From: Alkalibacillus silvisoli
Lineage (GTDB): Bacteria > Bacillota > Bacilli > Bacillales > Alkalibacillaceae
Reading direction: 5' to 3'
Assembly: GCF_039521975.1 (NCBI RefSeq)
Contig: NZ_BAAACZ010000027.1
Coordinates: 1-64,000, forward strand
DNA: 64,000 bases
This document shows positions 53,736 to 62,480 of the stretch, piece after piece; position 1 is the first letter of the stretch; every line of letters begins with the position of its first letter. The translations under genes were made by a program, and so were the position numbers. The notes beneath the pieces were generated by a model. It did not search any database, had not been told where the DNA came from, and was given only the letters and a program-made list of their open reading frames with translations.

Positions 53736-53792
53736 GTAAAACGCTTTCATTTATAATACACTCTTACTAAATCGATTTACTAAATCGGTTTA
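53736..53792. promoter_or_regulatory. Control region of the sugar-acid operon (cre, -10, two operators)
   Basis: Minus-strand ATGAAAGCGTTTTAC (53736-53750) matches cre at 13 of 15. A perfect TATAAT lies at 53752-53757, with no good -35. Two abutting palindromes, TAAATCGATTTA (53768-53779) and TAAATCGGTTTA (53781-53792), lie where transcription would start and are fitting sites for the LacI protein encoded next. Confidence 0.65.
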
Positions 53793-53817
53793 TCAAAATC
53801 ATATGAGAGGTCCCAAA

Positions 53818-54831
53818 ATGGTCAGTAAAAACAGAACAGTCACAATTAAAGATGTTGCTGAAGAGGCTGGAGTATCTAAAAGTACTGTATCGCAGTATTT
53901 AAATAATCGTTATGAATATATGGGGTTGGAAACGAGAGAGAGAATCGCTGAGGCGGTGGATGAGTTAGGCTATCAACCCAATATAGTAGCTCGATCTCTT
54001 AAACAGAAGACTTCTACTACGATCGGTGTGATTGTCGCCAATATTTCTCATGAGTTTTCAACGCAAATCGTTCGCTCCATTGAAGAATATTGTAATGAAT
54101 CTAACTTTCACATCATTGTGTGTAATGCCGAAGATGACCCGGAAAAGGAAAAGAAGTATATAGAGATGCTTCGAGCTAAACAAGTCGATGGTATTATTGT
54201 TTTTCCAACAAGTATGAACATTAGCTTATATCAGAGTTTGAACTTAGAGGATTATCCTATGGTGTTCATTGACCGTTATGTACCAGATGTTAAAACTAGT
54301 TCAATAATGTTGGATAATAAGAAGGCATCTCATTTGGCGGTTAGGGAGTTTGTTGAAAGAGGTTATAAGAAGATTGGGATTGTGACTAATTCGACTGAAA
54401 ATAATGTCACACCAAGAATTGAAAGAATAGAAGGTTTCATTGAAGCTGCTAGAGTGAATGGACTCATTGTAAAAAATGATTTCATCAAAGGTGTAGAAAT
54501 AGAAGCCATTCAAGCTGAGTTAGAAAAGATGCTGTTTCGACCTGACCCACCTGAGGCGCTACTAGCTGGAAATGATTTAACTTTATTTGAAATTTTAAAG
54601 TTTGTTAAAGAACACAAGATGGAAATTCCTAAAGATTTAGCTGTGATCGGTATTGATGATGTGTCATTTGCATCAATTTATGATCCTGAATTAACGACAA
54701 TTGGACAGCCGACATCTGAAATGGGGAAAAAGGCTGCTGAGTTGTTATTAAAACGTATTAAAGGTGATGAAGTTGCTTTTCAAGATATTTATCGCTTTGA
54801 GCCATTTATTAAAAGACGTTCATCATGTTAG
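53818..54831 (+). CDS. LacI family regulator, KdgR-like
   Basis: 337 aa from the ATG at 53818, seven bases after GAGAGG; an upstream ATG at 53803 overlaps that ribosome site. VTIKDVAEEAGVSKSTVSQYLN is the helix-turn-helix and YQPNIVARSLKQ the hinge; the ligand domain runs from TTIGVIVANISHEF. It heads an operon for 2-keto-3-deoxygluconate-type metabolism, so the ligand is probably KDG or a related sugar acid, and the repressor likely acts on the twin palindromes just upstream. Confidence 0.85.
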   Translation: MVSKNRTVTIKDVAEEAGVSKSTVSQYLNNRYEYMGLETRERIAEAVDELGYQPNIVARSLKQKTSTTIGVIVANISHEFSTQIVRSIEEYCNESNFHIIVCNAEDDPEKEKKYIEMLRAKQVDGIIVFPTSMNISLYQSLNLEDYPMVFIDRYVPDVKTSSIMLDNKKASHLAVREFVERGYKKIGIVTNSTENNVTPRIERIEGFIEAARVNGLIVKNDFIKGVEIEAIQAELEKMLFRPDPPEALLAGNDLTLFEILKFVKEHKMEIPKDLAVIGIDDVSFASIYDPELTTIGQPTSEMGKKAAELLLKRIKGDEVAFQDIYRFEPFIKRRSSC

Positions 54832-54849
54832 CTAAGGTGGGGTGATTAT

Positions 54850-55404
54850 ATGGAGGAAATTTTGCAAACGGTTACAGAAGAAGTGACGTCTGTCGTTGGA
54901 CAAGTAGATCATCAAGAAGTAGCGAATTTAGCAGAAATAATTGCTTCTTCTAATAGAATTTTTATAGCAGGTACGGGACGTTCTGGTCTTGCGGGTAAAA
55001 TGTTTGCTATGAGGTTAATGCACATTGGTTATGATTCGTATGTTGTTGGGGAAACGATCACGCCTAGTATTTCAGAAGATGACGTGCTTATTCTCATTTC
55101 TGGATCAGGTGAAACGAATACGCTTGTGAATTTTGCAAGTAAAGCGAGTGAGGTCAACACGTCAGTTCATTTAATAACGACTAACCCGACTTCAACAATT
55201 GGGAAGGTTAGTAAAGGTGTTGTAAAAATCCCAGCAGTTACGAAAAAGATGTTGGAAAATAGGAACACGATTCAGCCATTAGGTAGTCAATTTGATCAAG
55301 CAGCACATCTCATATTAGATAGTGTGATTGTTTATTTGATGAATCACTTTATAGATTCAAAAGATACTAAAACATTAAACAAAAAGCACGCTAATTTAGA
55401 GTAA
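54850..55404 (+). CDS. hxlB: SIS-domain 6-phospho-3-hexuloisomerase-like protein
   Basis: 184 aa, AAGGTGGGGTG upstream. A single SIS domain: IFIAGTGRSGLAGKMFAMRLMHIG, then SISEDDVLILISGSGETNTLV. Length, GRSG loop and the C-terminal region (MLENRNTIQPLGSQFDQAAHLILDSVIVYLM) match HxlB/HPI, which converts hexulose-6-phosphate to fructose-6-phosphate in the RuMP route. An HxlA-like synthase is encoded at the far end of the same operon. Confidence 0.85.
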   Translation: MEEILQTVTEEVTSVVGQVDHQEVANLAEIIASSNRIFIAGTGRSGLAGKMFAMRLMHIGYDSYVVGETITPSISEDDVLILISGSGETNTLVNFASKASEVNTSVHLITTNPTSTIGKVSKGVVKIPAVTKKMLENRNTIQPLGSQFDQAAHLILDSVIVYLMNHFIDSKDTKTLNKKHANLE

Positions 55405-55419
55405 GAAGGTGGGTTTTTA

Positions 55420-56049
55420 ATGGTTAGTGTGTATGATTTGAAACAAAATCCAATTGTATCCGTGATTAGGAATGCTACAGAAGATAATATTTTAAAGACA
55501 GTTCAAGCATTGAAAGACGGTGGGATTAACGCTGTTGAGTTAACAGCAGAAACTAAAGGGATCACTAGAATTATAGAAAAAGTTGCCAATGAATTTGAAA
55601 GTGATGTATTAGTTGGAGCGGGAACTGTATTAGATGGAGAAACGGCTAAAGAAGTCATATCAGCTGGTGCTGAGTTTGTCGTATCACCTACTTTGAATAC
55701 AGAAACAATTAAAATGACTAAAAGGTACGGGAAACTATCAATTCCAGGAGCATTTACACCAACTGAGATTTTAACAGCTTATGAACATGGTGCTGACATG
55801 GTTAAAGTATTTCCTGCAGGTACACTTGGTCCGAATTTCATTAAAAATTTGAAAGGACCGTTACCACAAATTCCGCTAATGGTTACAGGTGGTATAAATC
55901 TAGAGAATATGAATGAATATTTTGAATGTGGAAGTGAAATCGTTGGGATTGGAAGTGAGTTGGTGAATTCCAATCTACTAAATGGTGAAGGCGGTTTCAC
56001 AGAACTTAAGAAAAGAGCGATGTTATTTACTAGCCAATTGAAAGGTTAG
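55420..56049 (+). CDS. eda: KDPG/KHG aldolase
   Basis: 209 aa, GAAGGTGGG upstream. VIRNATEDNILKTVQALKDGG, GINAVELTAET (E40), GAGTVLDGETAKEVISAGAEFVVSP and DMVKVFPAGTLGP with Schiff-base K129 are the class I KDPG aldolase signatures. It splits 2-keto-3-deoxy-6-phosphogluconate to pyruvate and glyceraldehyde-3-phosphate, directly downstream of the KDG kinase encoded in this operon. Confidence 0.9.
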   Translation: MVSVYDLKQNPIVSVIRNATEDNILKTVQALKDGGINAVELTAETKGITRIIEKVANEFESDVLVGAGTVLDGETAKEVISAGAEFVVSPTLNTETIKMTKRYGKLSIPGAFTPTEILTAYEHGADMVKVFPAGTLGPNFIKNLKGPLPQIPLMVTGGINLENMNEYFECGSEIVGIGSELVNSNLLNGEGGFTELKKRAMLFTSQLKG

Positions 56050-56084
56050 TTATAATAAATATTATTACAAAAGGGGTTTTAAGC

Positions 56085-57113
56085 ATGAAAAGGTTTCTTT
56101 TATTATTAGTAGCTATGCTAGTAATGGGAATTCTAGCAGCTTGTGGTGATGATACAGAAGAAGGTTCAAGTGGAGAAGATGGCGAAGATTCGATTAACAT
56201 TGTTGCAGCTCACAACCAGACTGACCCAGAGAACCCTTATCAAGACGGTTTATTAGCTTTTGAAGAAGTAGCTGAAGAGGAATCAAACGGTCAAATTGAA
56301 GTTGAGGTGCATGCGGGTACAATTGGTACTGAAGAATCTCAATTAGTAGAAAGATTGCAAACAGGTGGTGCGGACGTTGTACTTGTATCGCCAGGTTTCA
56401 TGACTTCTACTGGTATTGAAGAAGTTAACTTATTTGCATTCCCTTATTTATTTGATAGTTATGATCATTGGGAAAGTGTTGTAACGGGGGATGTTGGTGA
56501 TCAGATGGCAGACATTATTAATGAAGAATCAGGTAATGACTTTAAGTTATTAGGTTACTGGACAGCTGGTGTTCGCCACTACTATGGTAATGAACCTTTA
56601 AATTCAATGGATGATTTGGAAGGTAAGACAATTCGTACACAAACATCAGGTGTTGTATCGGATTTTTGGGAAAGAGCTGGTGCTATCCCAACAGACATTG
56701 CATGGGGCGAGTTATATCAAGGGCTTCAGCAGAATGTAGTTGAATCATCTGAAAACGCTTACCCATACTTCGTGCAACAAGATCACCATAGAACGCCGAA
56801 TGGCGAATATATTACAGAGACTGGGCATGATTATACGACTCGTTTTCTATTGATTAATGGCCAAGAGTTCGATAATTACACTGAAGAGCAACAAGAAGTG
56901 ATTTTGAAAGCTGCAGAAGCATCTGTTGAAGCAGAGTGGGATGCACTTTATGAGCAAGAAGAAGAGTATAGAGAAAAAGCGCTAGAAGAAGGTGCAGAAA
57001 TTAATGATATTGACCGTCAACCATTTATCGATTTAGCTGAACCACTTCAAGATGAATATGCTGCTGATTATGGTGTAGAAGATCTATTAGAGCAAATCAG
57101 AGAAGCAAGATAA
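56085..57113 (+). CDS. dctP: TRAP transporter substrate-binding lipoprotein (DctP)
   Basis: 342 aa, lipobox LAAC, then an acidic stretch (GDDTEEGSSGEDGEDS). AAHNQTDPENPYQDGLLAFEE, LVERLQTGGADVVLVSPG and LEGKTIRTQTSGVVSDFWERAGAIPTDIAWGELYQGLQQNVVE are DctP-family blocks, including the Arg that salt-bridges the carboxylate of the ligand. It probably binds a sugar acid. Followed by a strong mRNA hairpin before the membrane subunits. Confidence 0.9.
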   Translation: MKRFLLLLVAMLVMGILAACGDDTEEGSSGEDGEDSINIVAAHNQTDPENPYQDGLLAFEEVAEEESNGQIEVEVHAGTIGTEESQLVERLQTGGADVVLVSPGFMTSTGIEEVNLFAFPYLFDSYDHWESVVTGDVGDQMADIINEESGNDFKLLGYWTAGVRHYYGNEPLNSMDDLEGKTIRTQTSGVVSDFWERAGAIPTDIAWGELYQGLQQNVVESSENAYPYFVQQDHHRTPNGEYITETGHDYTTRFLLINGQEFDNYTEEQQEVILKAAEASVEAEWDALYEQEEEYREKALEEGAEINDIDRQPFIDLAEPLQDEYAADYGVEDLLEQIREAR

Positions 57114-57122
57114 TTTTAATTT

Positions 57123-57155
57123 GAAGGGACACGGCGCTATGTCATGTGTCCCTTC
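57123..57155 (+). promoter_or_regulatory. Intra-operon hairpin between dctP and dctQ
   Basis: GAAGGGACAC (57123-57132) and GTGTCCCTTC (57146-57155) form a perfect ten-bp stem without a T tract. Such hairpins protect the upstream message and attenuate the rest, giving more binding protein than membrane subunits. Confidence 0.65.
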
Positions 57156-57177
57156 CATTAATTAGAGGAGGGTCGCT

Positions 57178-57663
57178 GTGGAAAAATTAGTAAAGAACAT
57201 CGAAAGAATTCAAATCGTCATAGGGCTTTTCTTTTTATCTGTATTCTTTCTAGTAATCTTATATCAAATTACCACAAGACACTTAGGTATATCCGTTATT
57301 TGGACTGAAGAGGTCGCCCGCTTTTCATTTGTATGGACAGTATTTATGGGTGCAGCAATCATGGTGAATAGAAGAGACCATTTCAGTTTTGATATATTAC
57401 AAAACAAGCTTAAAGGTAAAAAGAAATTATTGCTAAACCTATTTAATGATACGTTATTGATCATTTTTAATATATTTGTCTTTTATTACGGTATTAGAAT
57501 TGTGGAACAGTTTTGGAATTATAACTGGGTATCGATTCCAGAGTTGAAAATGGGTTATGTATGGATCTCCATTCCAATAATGGCTGGAACGATGATAATT
57601 TATACGTTATCGCACATGATTCAGCATATTAAGCAACTAAGAGAAGGGGAGGTGCAACAATAG
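57178..57663 (+). CDS. dctQ: TRAP transporter small permease (DctQ)
   Basis: 161 aa, GTG start after AGAGGAGGG. Four membrane segments; WTEEVARFSFVWTVFMGAAIMVNRRDHFSFD is the conserved DctQ motif. It is the scaffold subunit that pairs with DctM. The last base of its stop is the first base of the next gene's GTG. Confidence 0.88.
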   Translation: MEKLVKNIERIQIVIGLFFLSVFFLVILYQITTRHLGISVIWTEEVARFSFVWTVFMGAAIMVNRRDHFSFDILQNKLKGKKKLLLNLFNDTLLIIFNIFVFYYGIRIVEQFWNYNWVSIPELKMGYVWISIPIMAGTMIIYTLSHMIQHIKQLREGEVQQ

Positions 57664-58949
57664 TGGGATATTTATTGGTTATTGTGTTTTTAGTCTTATT
57701 GCTTATAGGATTACCAATTGCGTTTGTGATCGGTATTGTTGCCCTTCTTGGAATCTTTAGTATTGACTATATCCCTAATTTAAGTGTGCCGATGAGTATG
57801 ATGAATGGGCTAAACTCATTTGTTTTACTCGCAGTTCCATTATTTATTTTAGCAGCTAATTTAATGAATCAAGGGAAAATATCAGAGAAACTTATTCAGT
57901 TTGCTCTGGCTATTGTCGGCTCGATAAGGGGTGGTTTAGCTCAAGCGAACGTATTAGTATCGATGATGTTTGCTGGTGTATCGGGTGCATCACAAGCTGA
58001 TACAGCAGGTGTTGGAAAGATCTTAATCCCGAGCATGAAGAAAAATGGTTATGATACTGAGACAGCTGTTGGTGTAACAGCAGCCTCATCGACAGTAGGC
58101 GTTGTTATTCCACCGAGTATCCCTATGATTATTTTTGCTGGGTTATCGAATGCGTCAGTTGGGGCTTTGTTTCTAGCAGGTATTGTACCAGGTGTCCTAG
58201 TGGCTGTTACGATGATGATTTTTGTATATATCATTGCTAGAAAGAAAAACTTCGAAAGGTCTGAACGTGTAGAGTTTAAAACATTTTTAAAACTTTTATA
58301 TGAGTCAGTGCCGGCATTATTAACACCAATTATTATTGTTGGTGGTATAGTAACAGGCTTTTTCACAGCAACTGAGGCAGCAGCTGTAGCCTCTTTATAT
58401 ACGTTTTTAATAAGTATGTATTTCTATAAAACATTGAAATTTAAAGATCTACCTAAAATACTTTTTGACACGTTAGCTTTAAGCTCACTTTCATTATTTG
58501 CACTCGCAGCAGCTAGTGCATTAGGTGAATTGATGAGTTATTATCAGTTAGGAATTCGCGCTCAAGACTTCTTTACTGATTACATTGATGCTAGATGGGT
58601 GTTTATTTTAATTACTATTGCCTTCTTCTTATTTATTGGAACGTTTATGGACGCAATACCGGCAATGATTTTATTTGTGCCTGTTGTTCTACCAACTGCT
58701 GCACAGTTTGGGGTTGACCCAGTTCATTTAGGTATTATTGTTGTTATGACATTAGCGGTAGGATTAGTAACGCCGCCGTATGGTTTATGCCTGTTGCTAG
58801 CATCTAAAATCGGTGAGTTACCAATTGAACGGTCATTCTTTGCGGTTATACCGTTCTTATTAATTATACTTGCTGTTCTGTTGTTTATTGCGTTTTTCCC
58901 AGGTGTTGCTATGTATATTCCAGAATTGTTAAACCCTGATCTCTTTTGA
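57663..58949 (+). CDS. dctM: TRAP transporter large permease (DctM)
   Basis: 428 aa, GTG start overlapping the dctQ stop by one base. About 12 membrane segments. ANLMNQGKISEKLIQFALAIVGSIRGGLAQANVLVSMMFAGVSGASQADTAGVG and GLVTPPYGLCLLLASKI are DctM signatures. It is the Na+-coupled channel of the TRAP system. Confidence 0.92.
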   Translation: MGYLLVIVFLVLLLIGLPIAFVIGIVALLGIFSIDYIPNLSVPMSMMNGLNSFVLLAVPLFILAANLMNQGKISEKLIQFALAIVGSIRGGLAQANVLVSMMFAGVSGASQADTAGVGKILIPSMKKNGYDTETAVGVTAASSTVGVVIPPSIPMIIFAGLSNASVGALFLAGIVPGVLVAVTMMIFVYIIARKKNFERSERVEFKTFLKLLYESVPALLTPIIIVGGIVTGFFTATEAAAVASLYTFLISMYFYKTLKFKDLPKILFDTLALSSLSLFALAAASALGELMSYYQLGIRAQDFFTDYIDARWVFILITIAFFLFIGTFMDAIPAMILFVPVVLPTAAQFGVDPVHLGIIVVMTLAVGLVTPPYGLCLLLASKIGELPIERSFFAVIPFLLIILAVLLFIAFFPGVAMYIPELLNPDLF

Positions 58950-58967
58950 CGTTAGAGGTGATATGTA

Positions 58968-59639
58968 ATGGATGATAAAAAACAGCTTGTTGCCAAAGAA
59001 GCAATTAAATATGTAGAGAGCGGTATGACTTTAGGGTTAGGGTCTGGCTCTACAGTAGAATGGTTTTTGAAGTATTTGTCAGATGAAATGAAGTTGGGGC
59101 TTAACATTGTAGGAGTCCCAACTTCCAAAAAAACAGAACGACTTGCTAATCATTATGGTATACCATTAGTAGAATTGGCTAAAGAAACCACTATCGACCT
59201 AGCTGTTGATGGGGCAGATTTAGTTTTCTCTGATTTAAACCTACTTAAAGGTGGCGGTGGGTCATTAGTGAGGGAGAAGCTCATAGATTGGATCGCGGAA
59301 AAATTAGTCATAATAGTTGATGATTCTAAAATGGTTAACCAGTCGGGCCAGTTTGAAGTTCCAGTAGAAGTATTATCTTTTGGATGGGAGAAAACGAAAG
59401 AATTAATTGAAGCCCAAGGTTATACTTGTCAATTACGCGTAATAAATGATGAGACGTTTATTTCTGACAATGGTAATTTTATCTTAGATTGTAAAGTAGA
59501 TAAGTTATATGATTTAAATAGGGCCCATATTTATTTAAAGCAGATTACAGGTGTAGTTGATACGGGCTTATTTGTTAACATGGTGGATTTAGTTATGATC
59601 GGTGATAAACATGGGGTTAGAGAAATGAATGGATCATGA
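58968..59639 (+). CDS. rpiA: Ribose-5-phosphate isomerase A
   Basis: 223 aa. MTLGLGSGSTVEWFLKYL, DLAVDGADLVF (D81, D84) and LLKGGGGSLVREKLI (K94, E103) hold the phosphate loop and catalytic Glu of RpiA. It interconverts ribose-5-phosphate and ribulose-5-phosphate, the acceptor of the RuMP synthase encoded two genes on. Finding rpiA inside this operon suggests that ribulose-5-phosphate supply is part of the pathway. Confidence 0.9.
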   Translation: MDDKKQLVAKEAIKYVESGMTLGLGSGSTVEWFLKYLSDEMKLGLNIVGVPTSKKTERLANHYGIPLVELAKETTIDLAVDGADLVFSDLNLLKGGGGSLVREKLIDWIAEKLVIIVDDSKMVNQSGQFEVPVEVLSFGWEKTKELIEAQGYTCQLRVINDETFISDNGNFILDCKVDKLYDLNRAHIYLKQITGVVDTGLFVNMVDLVMIGDKHGVREMNGS

Positions 59640-59663
59640 TTGTACTAGTTTAGGAGGCATAAT

Positions 59664-60614
59664 ATGAAAGACATCATAACACTTGGTGATGCAATGATTG
59701 CATTTAATCCAAGTCAAACGGGACCTATGAAATTTGTAAATTCATTTAGCAAAAATATAGGCGGAGCTGAACTTAACGTAGCGATTGGCTGTTCTAGACT
59801 AGGCTTAGAAACAGGATGGATTAGTAGGCTTGGGAATGATGAGTTTGGTAAGTATATCCGAAACTTTGCAAGAGGAGAAGGAATTGATGTTTCTGAGGTT
59901 GAGTTAGTAGACGGACACCCTACTTCACTTAATTTTAAAGAAATTATGGAGGATGGCTCTGTAAGGACATTTTACTATCGTGATAATTCTCCTACTTTAA
60001 CAATGAAGCCTGAAGATTTAAACGAAGAATATTTCAAGCAGTCAAAAGTTCTTCATATTACTGGCATCTTTCCTGCGATTGATGAACAGAATCTATTAAT
60101 TACGTATAAAGCAATTGAATTAGCGAAGAAGTATAATGTTAAAGTTGCACTAGATCCCAATATTCGTTTGAAGCTTTGGAGTAAAGAAAGAGCATGTGAA
60201 GTTCTGAAATCATTTCTACCTGATGTTGATATTTTACTGGCTGGTACTGAAGAAATGGAGATTGTATTAGGGGAAAGTGAGCCACAAGCGATTATTGAGG
60301 CGTGTCAGTATTATGAGATTGATTATATTATTTTGAAGCAAGGGGAAAATGGAGCAGTTGGCTTCCACCAAGGTGAGTATGTTGAAGCTCCTCCTGTTAA
60401 ACCTACTAAAGTAGTCGATACTGTAGGAGCTGGTGATGGGTTTGATGCTGGATTTTTATATAGCCTTTTAAATGGTTGGAATCTAGAGAAATCATTAAAT
60501 TTCGCCAATATGATCGGTTCAATGGTCGTAAGTGTTAAAGGAGATAATGAAGGTTTACCTTATTTGGAGGACGTTCAAATGAGCTTAGGTGAAATAGAAA
60601 GAATTGAAAGGTAG
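59664..60614 (+). CDS. kdgK: PfkB family kinase, 2-keto-3-deoxygluconate kinase-like
   Basis: 316 aa, AGGAGG before the ATG. NIGGAELNVAIGCSRLGLETGWISRLGNDEFG and VVDTVGAGDGFDAGFLYSLLNGW (catalytic D258) are PfkB signatures; the substrate side resembles KDG kinases. It would phosphorylate KDG to KDPG, which the aldolase in the same operon cleaves. The stop lies seven bases before the next start. Confidence 0.85.
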   Translation: MKDIITLGDAMIAFNPSQTGPMKFVNSFSKNIGGAELNVAIGCSRLGLETGWISRLGNDEFGKYIRNFARGEGIDVSEVELVDGHPTSLNFKEIMEDGSVRTFYYRDNSPTLTMKPEDLNEEYFKQSKVLHITGIFPAIDEQNLLITYKAIELAKKYNVKVALDPNIRLKLWSKERACEVLKSFLPDVDILLAGTEEMEIVLGESEPQAIIEACQYYEIDYIILKQGENGAVGFHQGEYVEAPPVKPTKVVDTVGAGDGFDAGFLYSLLNGWNLEKSLNFANMIGSMVVSVKGDNEGLPYLEDVQMSLGEIERIER

Positions 60615-60621
60615 TGATCAT

Positions 60622-61236
60622 GTGAAATTACAACTAGCACTTGATCGTTTAAGTTGGACTGAATGTTTTGATGTGTTGCATAAAACTGAGTCTGAGATCG
60701 ATATTATTGAAGTCGGAACAGGTGTTATAAAAGAATATGGCATGTCTATTGTTAGAGAAATTAGGAAAACTTTTCCGAACCATCGTATTTTAGCTGATAT
60801 GAAAACGTGTGATGCTGGTGGTCATGAAGCTAAACAAGCATTTGAAGCAGGGGCAGATATTGTGACGGTGATGGCTTTTTCATCCTCATTAACGATTCAA
60901 GATACGTTAACAGTTGCTCAAGACTATAGCGGACAGGTTATGGTGGATTTACTAGAAGTGGAAGAACGTGAGCAATTAAGAAAGTTAGTGAGCTTAAATG
61001 TAGAACTTGTGAGTCTACATGTCGGTAAAGACCAACAAAAAGAGGGAGTCTTTAATTCTAGTTTATTCAATTTAGTTGACGGTTTTCTATTTAAAGTAGC
61101 CGTAGCAGGTGGAATTAATGAGGAAACAATCGGTCAAGTTACAAAGGGAGAGCCAGATATCGTCATTGTTGGAGGCGCTATTACGAAAGCTTTAGAACCT
61201 TTAAAAGTTGCACAGAAGATACGTGAATATATATAA
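60622..61236 (+). CDS. hxlA: 3-hexulose-6-phosphate synthase-like (OMPDC superfamily) protein
   Basis: 204 aa from the GTG at 60622 (MKLQLALDRLS, the usual family start). Active-site set: D8, E30 (IIEVGTGVI), D59-x-K61-x-x-D64 (ADMKTCDAGGHE) and H133. The superfamily holds HPS (formaldehyde + ribulose-5-phosphate to hexulose-6-phosphate) and 3-keto-L-gulonate-6-phosphate decarboxylase. The DAGG motif and the HxlB-like partner favour HPS, but R9 and other positions diverge from B. subtilis HxlA. Last gene of the operon. Confidence 0.7.
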   Translation: MKLQLALDRLSWTECFDVLHKTESEIDIIEVGTGVIKEYGMSIVREIRKTFPNHRILADMKTCDAGGHEAKQAFEAGADIVTVMAFSSSLTIQDTLTVAQDYSGQVMVDLLEVEEREQLRKLVSLNVELVSLHVGKDQQKEGVFNSSLFNLVDGFLFKVAVAGGINEETIGQVTKGEPDIVIVGGAITKALEPLKVAQKIREYI

Positions 61237-61241
61237 GCATG

Positions 61242-61268
61242 ACACCACTTTTTTATAAGTGGTGTTTT
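61242..61268 (+). terminator. Terminator of the sugar-acid operon
   Basis: ACACCACTT (61242-61250) and AAGTGGTGT (61257-61265) form a nine-bp stem followed by TTTATT. Confidence 0.8.
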
Positions 61269-61364
61269 ATTGTACAGGAATTAAGTGTTAAAATATGGAA
61301 TAGGAATATGGTATAGTCATTAACTGTTAAAATTCGGAAAAAGACATGACAAGGAGAGATTGAT

Positions 61365-62462
61365 GTGATTGTCATAATCGGTTCTGGAATTCTAGGTGTG
61401 TCTGCGGCTTATCAATTAATCAAGCAAGGTGAAGAAGTGTTATTGGTTGATGCTGATTTTGAAGGGAAAGCGACCATTGCTGGAGCTGGGATCATTTGCC
61501 CTTGGATTAGCACAAAGAAGGACCCTGATTTCTATGAGTTAGCTAAAGCGAGTGCGACCTATTATCCTAGTTTAATAGAAGAACTTGGTCGTGATGGTGA
61601 AGGTGAAACCGGGTACGATCAGTGTGGTGCGTTAGCTTTAGGGCGTGATGATCAAGAGATTCAATTACTTTATGATGAGGCGGTTAATAAGCGTGAGAAG
61701 ACGGCTTTTGTTGGTGAAGTTAAGAAGTTAACAAACAAGGAAGCTAAAGACCACTTCCCACCACTTCAAGAGGGTGTTTCGGCTGTTTATGTATCTGGTG
61801 GGGCTCGTGTGGATGGAAAGTTGTTGAATCAAGCGTTAGTTCAAGCATTTGTTAAAAGAGGAGGAAAGCTTTTAACTGAAAGAGTAGAACTGTTTCATGA
61901 AGGTGAAGAAGTAATCGTTCAAACGAGTGAAGGTAACATTCGAGCGGAGCAAGTGATTGTTGCAGCGGGTGCATGGTCTAAGCAATTGTTGGATAAACTG
62001 GATGTGTCGATTACCTTAGAGCCTCAGCGTGGTCAAATTGCTCATGTTCATGCTGGTGAGGATACTGCTAGCTGGCCTGTTGTATTACCCCAGTCGAGTC
62101 ATTATATAGTAGCATTCGATGATTCCCGTGTGGTGTTTGGTGCGACGCGTGAGGCGGGTAGTGGCTTTGATTATCGCTTAACGGCAGGTGGTGTTGAGGA
62201 AGTTTTGCATGAAGGGTTGTCGGTTGCACCGGGGTTAAAGAGTGCAACATTAGGTGAGGTTCGAGTTGGTTTTCGACCTATGGGACCTGATGCGTTGCCT
62301 TTATTAGGTAAGGTAGAAGGTTTTCGTAATTTAATTGTAGCGACTGGGCTAGGTCCGTCTGGTTTGACGATTGGGCCCTACGCCGGTAAACTAGCAGCTA
62401 AATTGGCTATGCAACAAGAAGTGGAGCATGACTTAGCACCTTTTAACCCACTTCGAACTTAA
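61365..62462 (+). CDS. FAD-dependent D-amino-acid/glycine oxidase-like protein (DadA family)
   Basis: 365 aa, GTG start after AAGGAGAG. VIIGSGILGVSAAYQLIKQGEEVLLVDAD is the FAD-binding fold at the extreme N-terminus; VIVAAGAWSKQLLDKL and the C-terminal FRPMGPDALPLLGKV, NLIVATGLGPSGLTIGPYAGKLAA complete the DAO/DadA pattern. It oxidises an amine or D-amino acid; substrate unknown. Followed by a nucleoside hydrolase gene after 18 bp, likely cotranscribed. Confidence 0.85.
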   Translation: MIVIIGSGILGVSAAYQLIKQGEEVLLVDADFEGKATIAGAGIICPWISTKKDPDFYELAKASATYYPSLIEELGRDGEGETGYDQCGALALGRDDQEIQLLYDEAVNKREKTAFVGEVKKLTNKEAKDHFPPLQEGVSAVYVSGGARVDGKLLNQALVQAFVKRGGKLLTERVELFHEGEEVIVQTSEGNIRAEQVIVAAGAWSKQLLDKLDVSITLEPQRGQIAHVHAGEDTASWPVVLPQSSHYIVAFDDSRVVFGATREAGSGFDYRLTAGGVEEVLHEGLSVAPGLKSATLGEVRVGFRPMGPDALPLLGKVEGFRNLIVATGLGPSGLTIGPYAGKLAAKLAMQQEVEHDLAPFNPLRT

Positions 62463-62480
62463 CAGAAGAGGTGATGGGAT

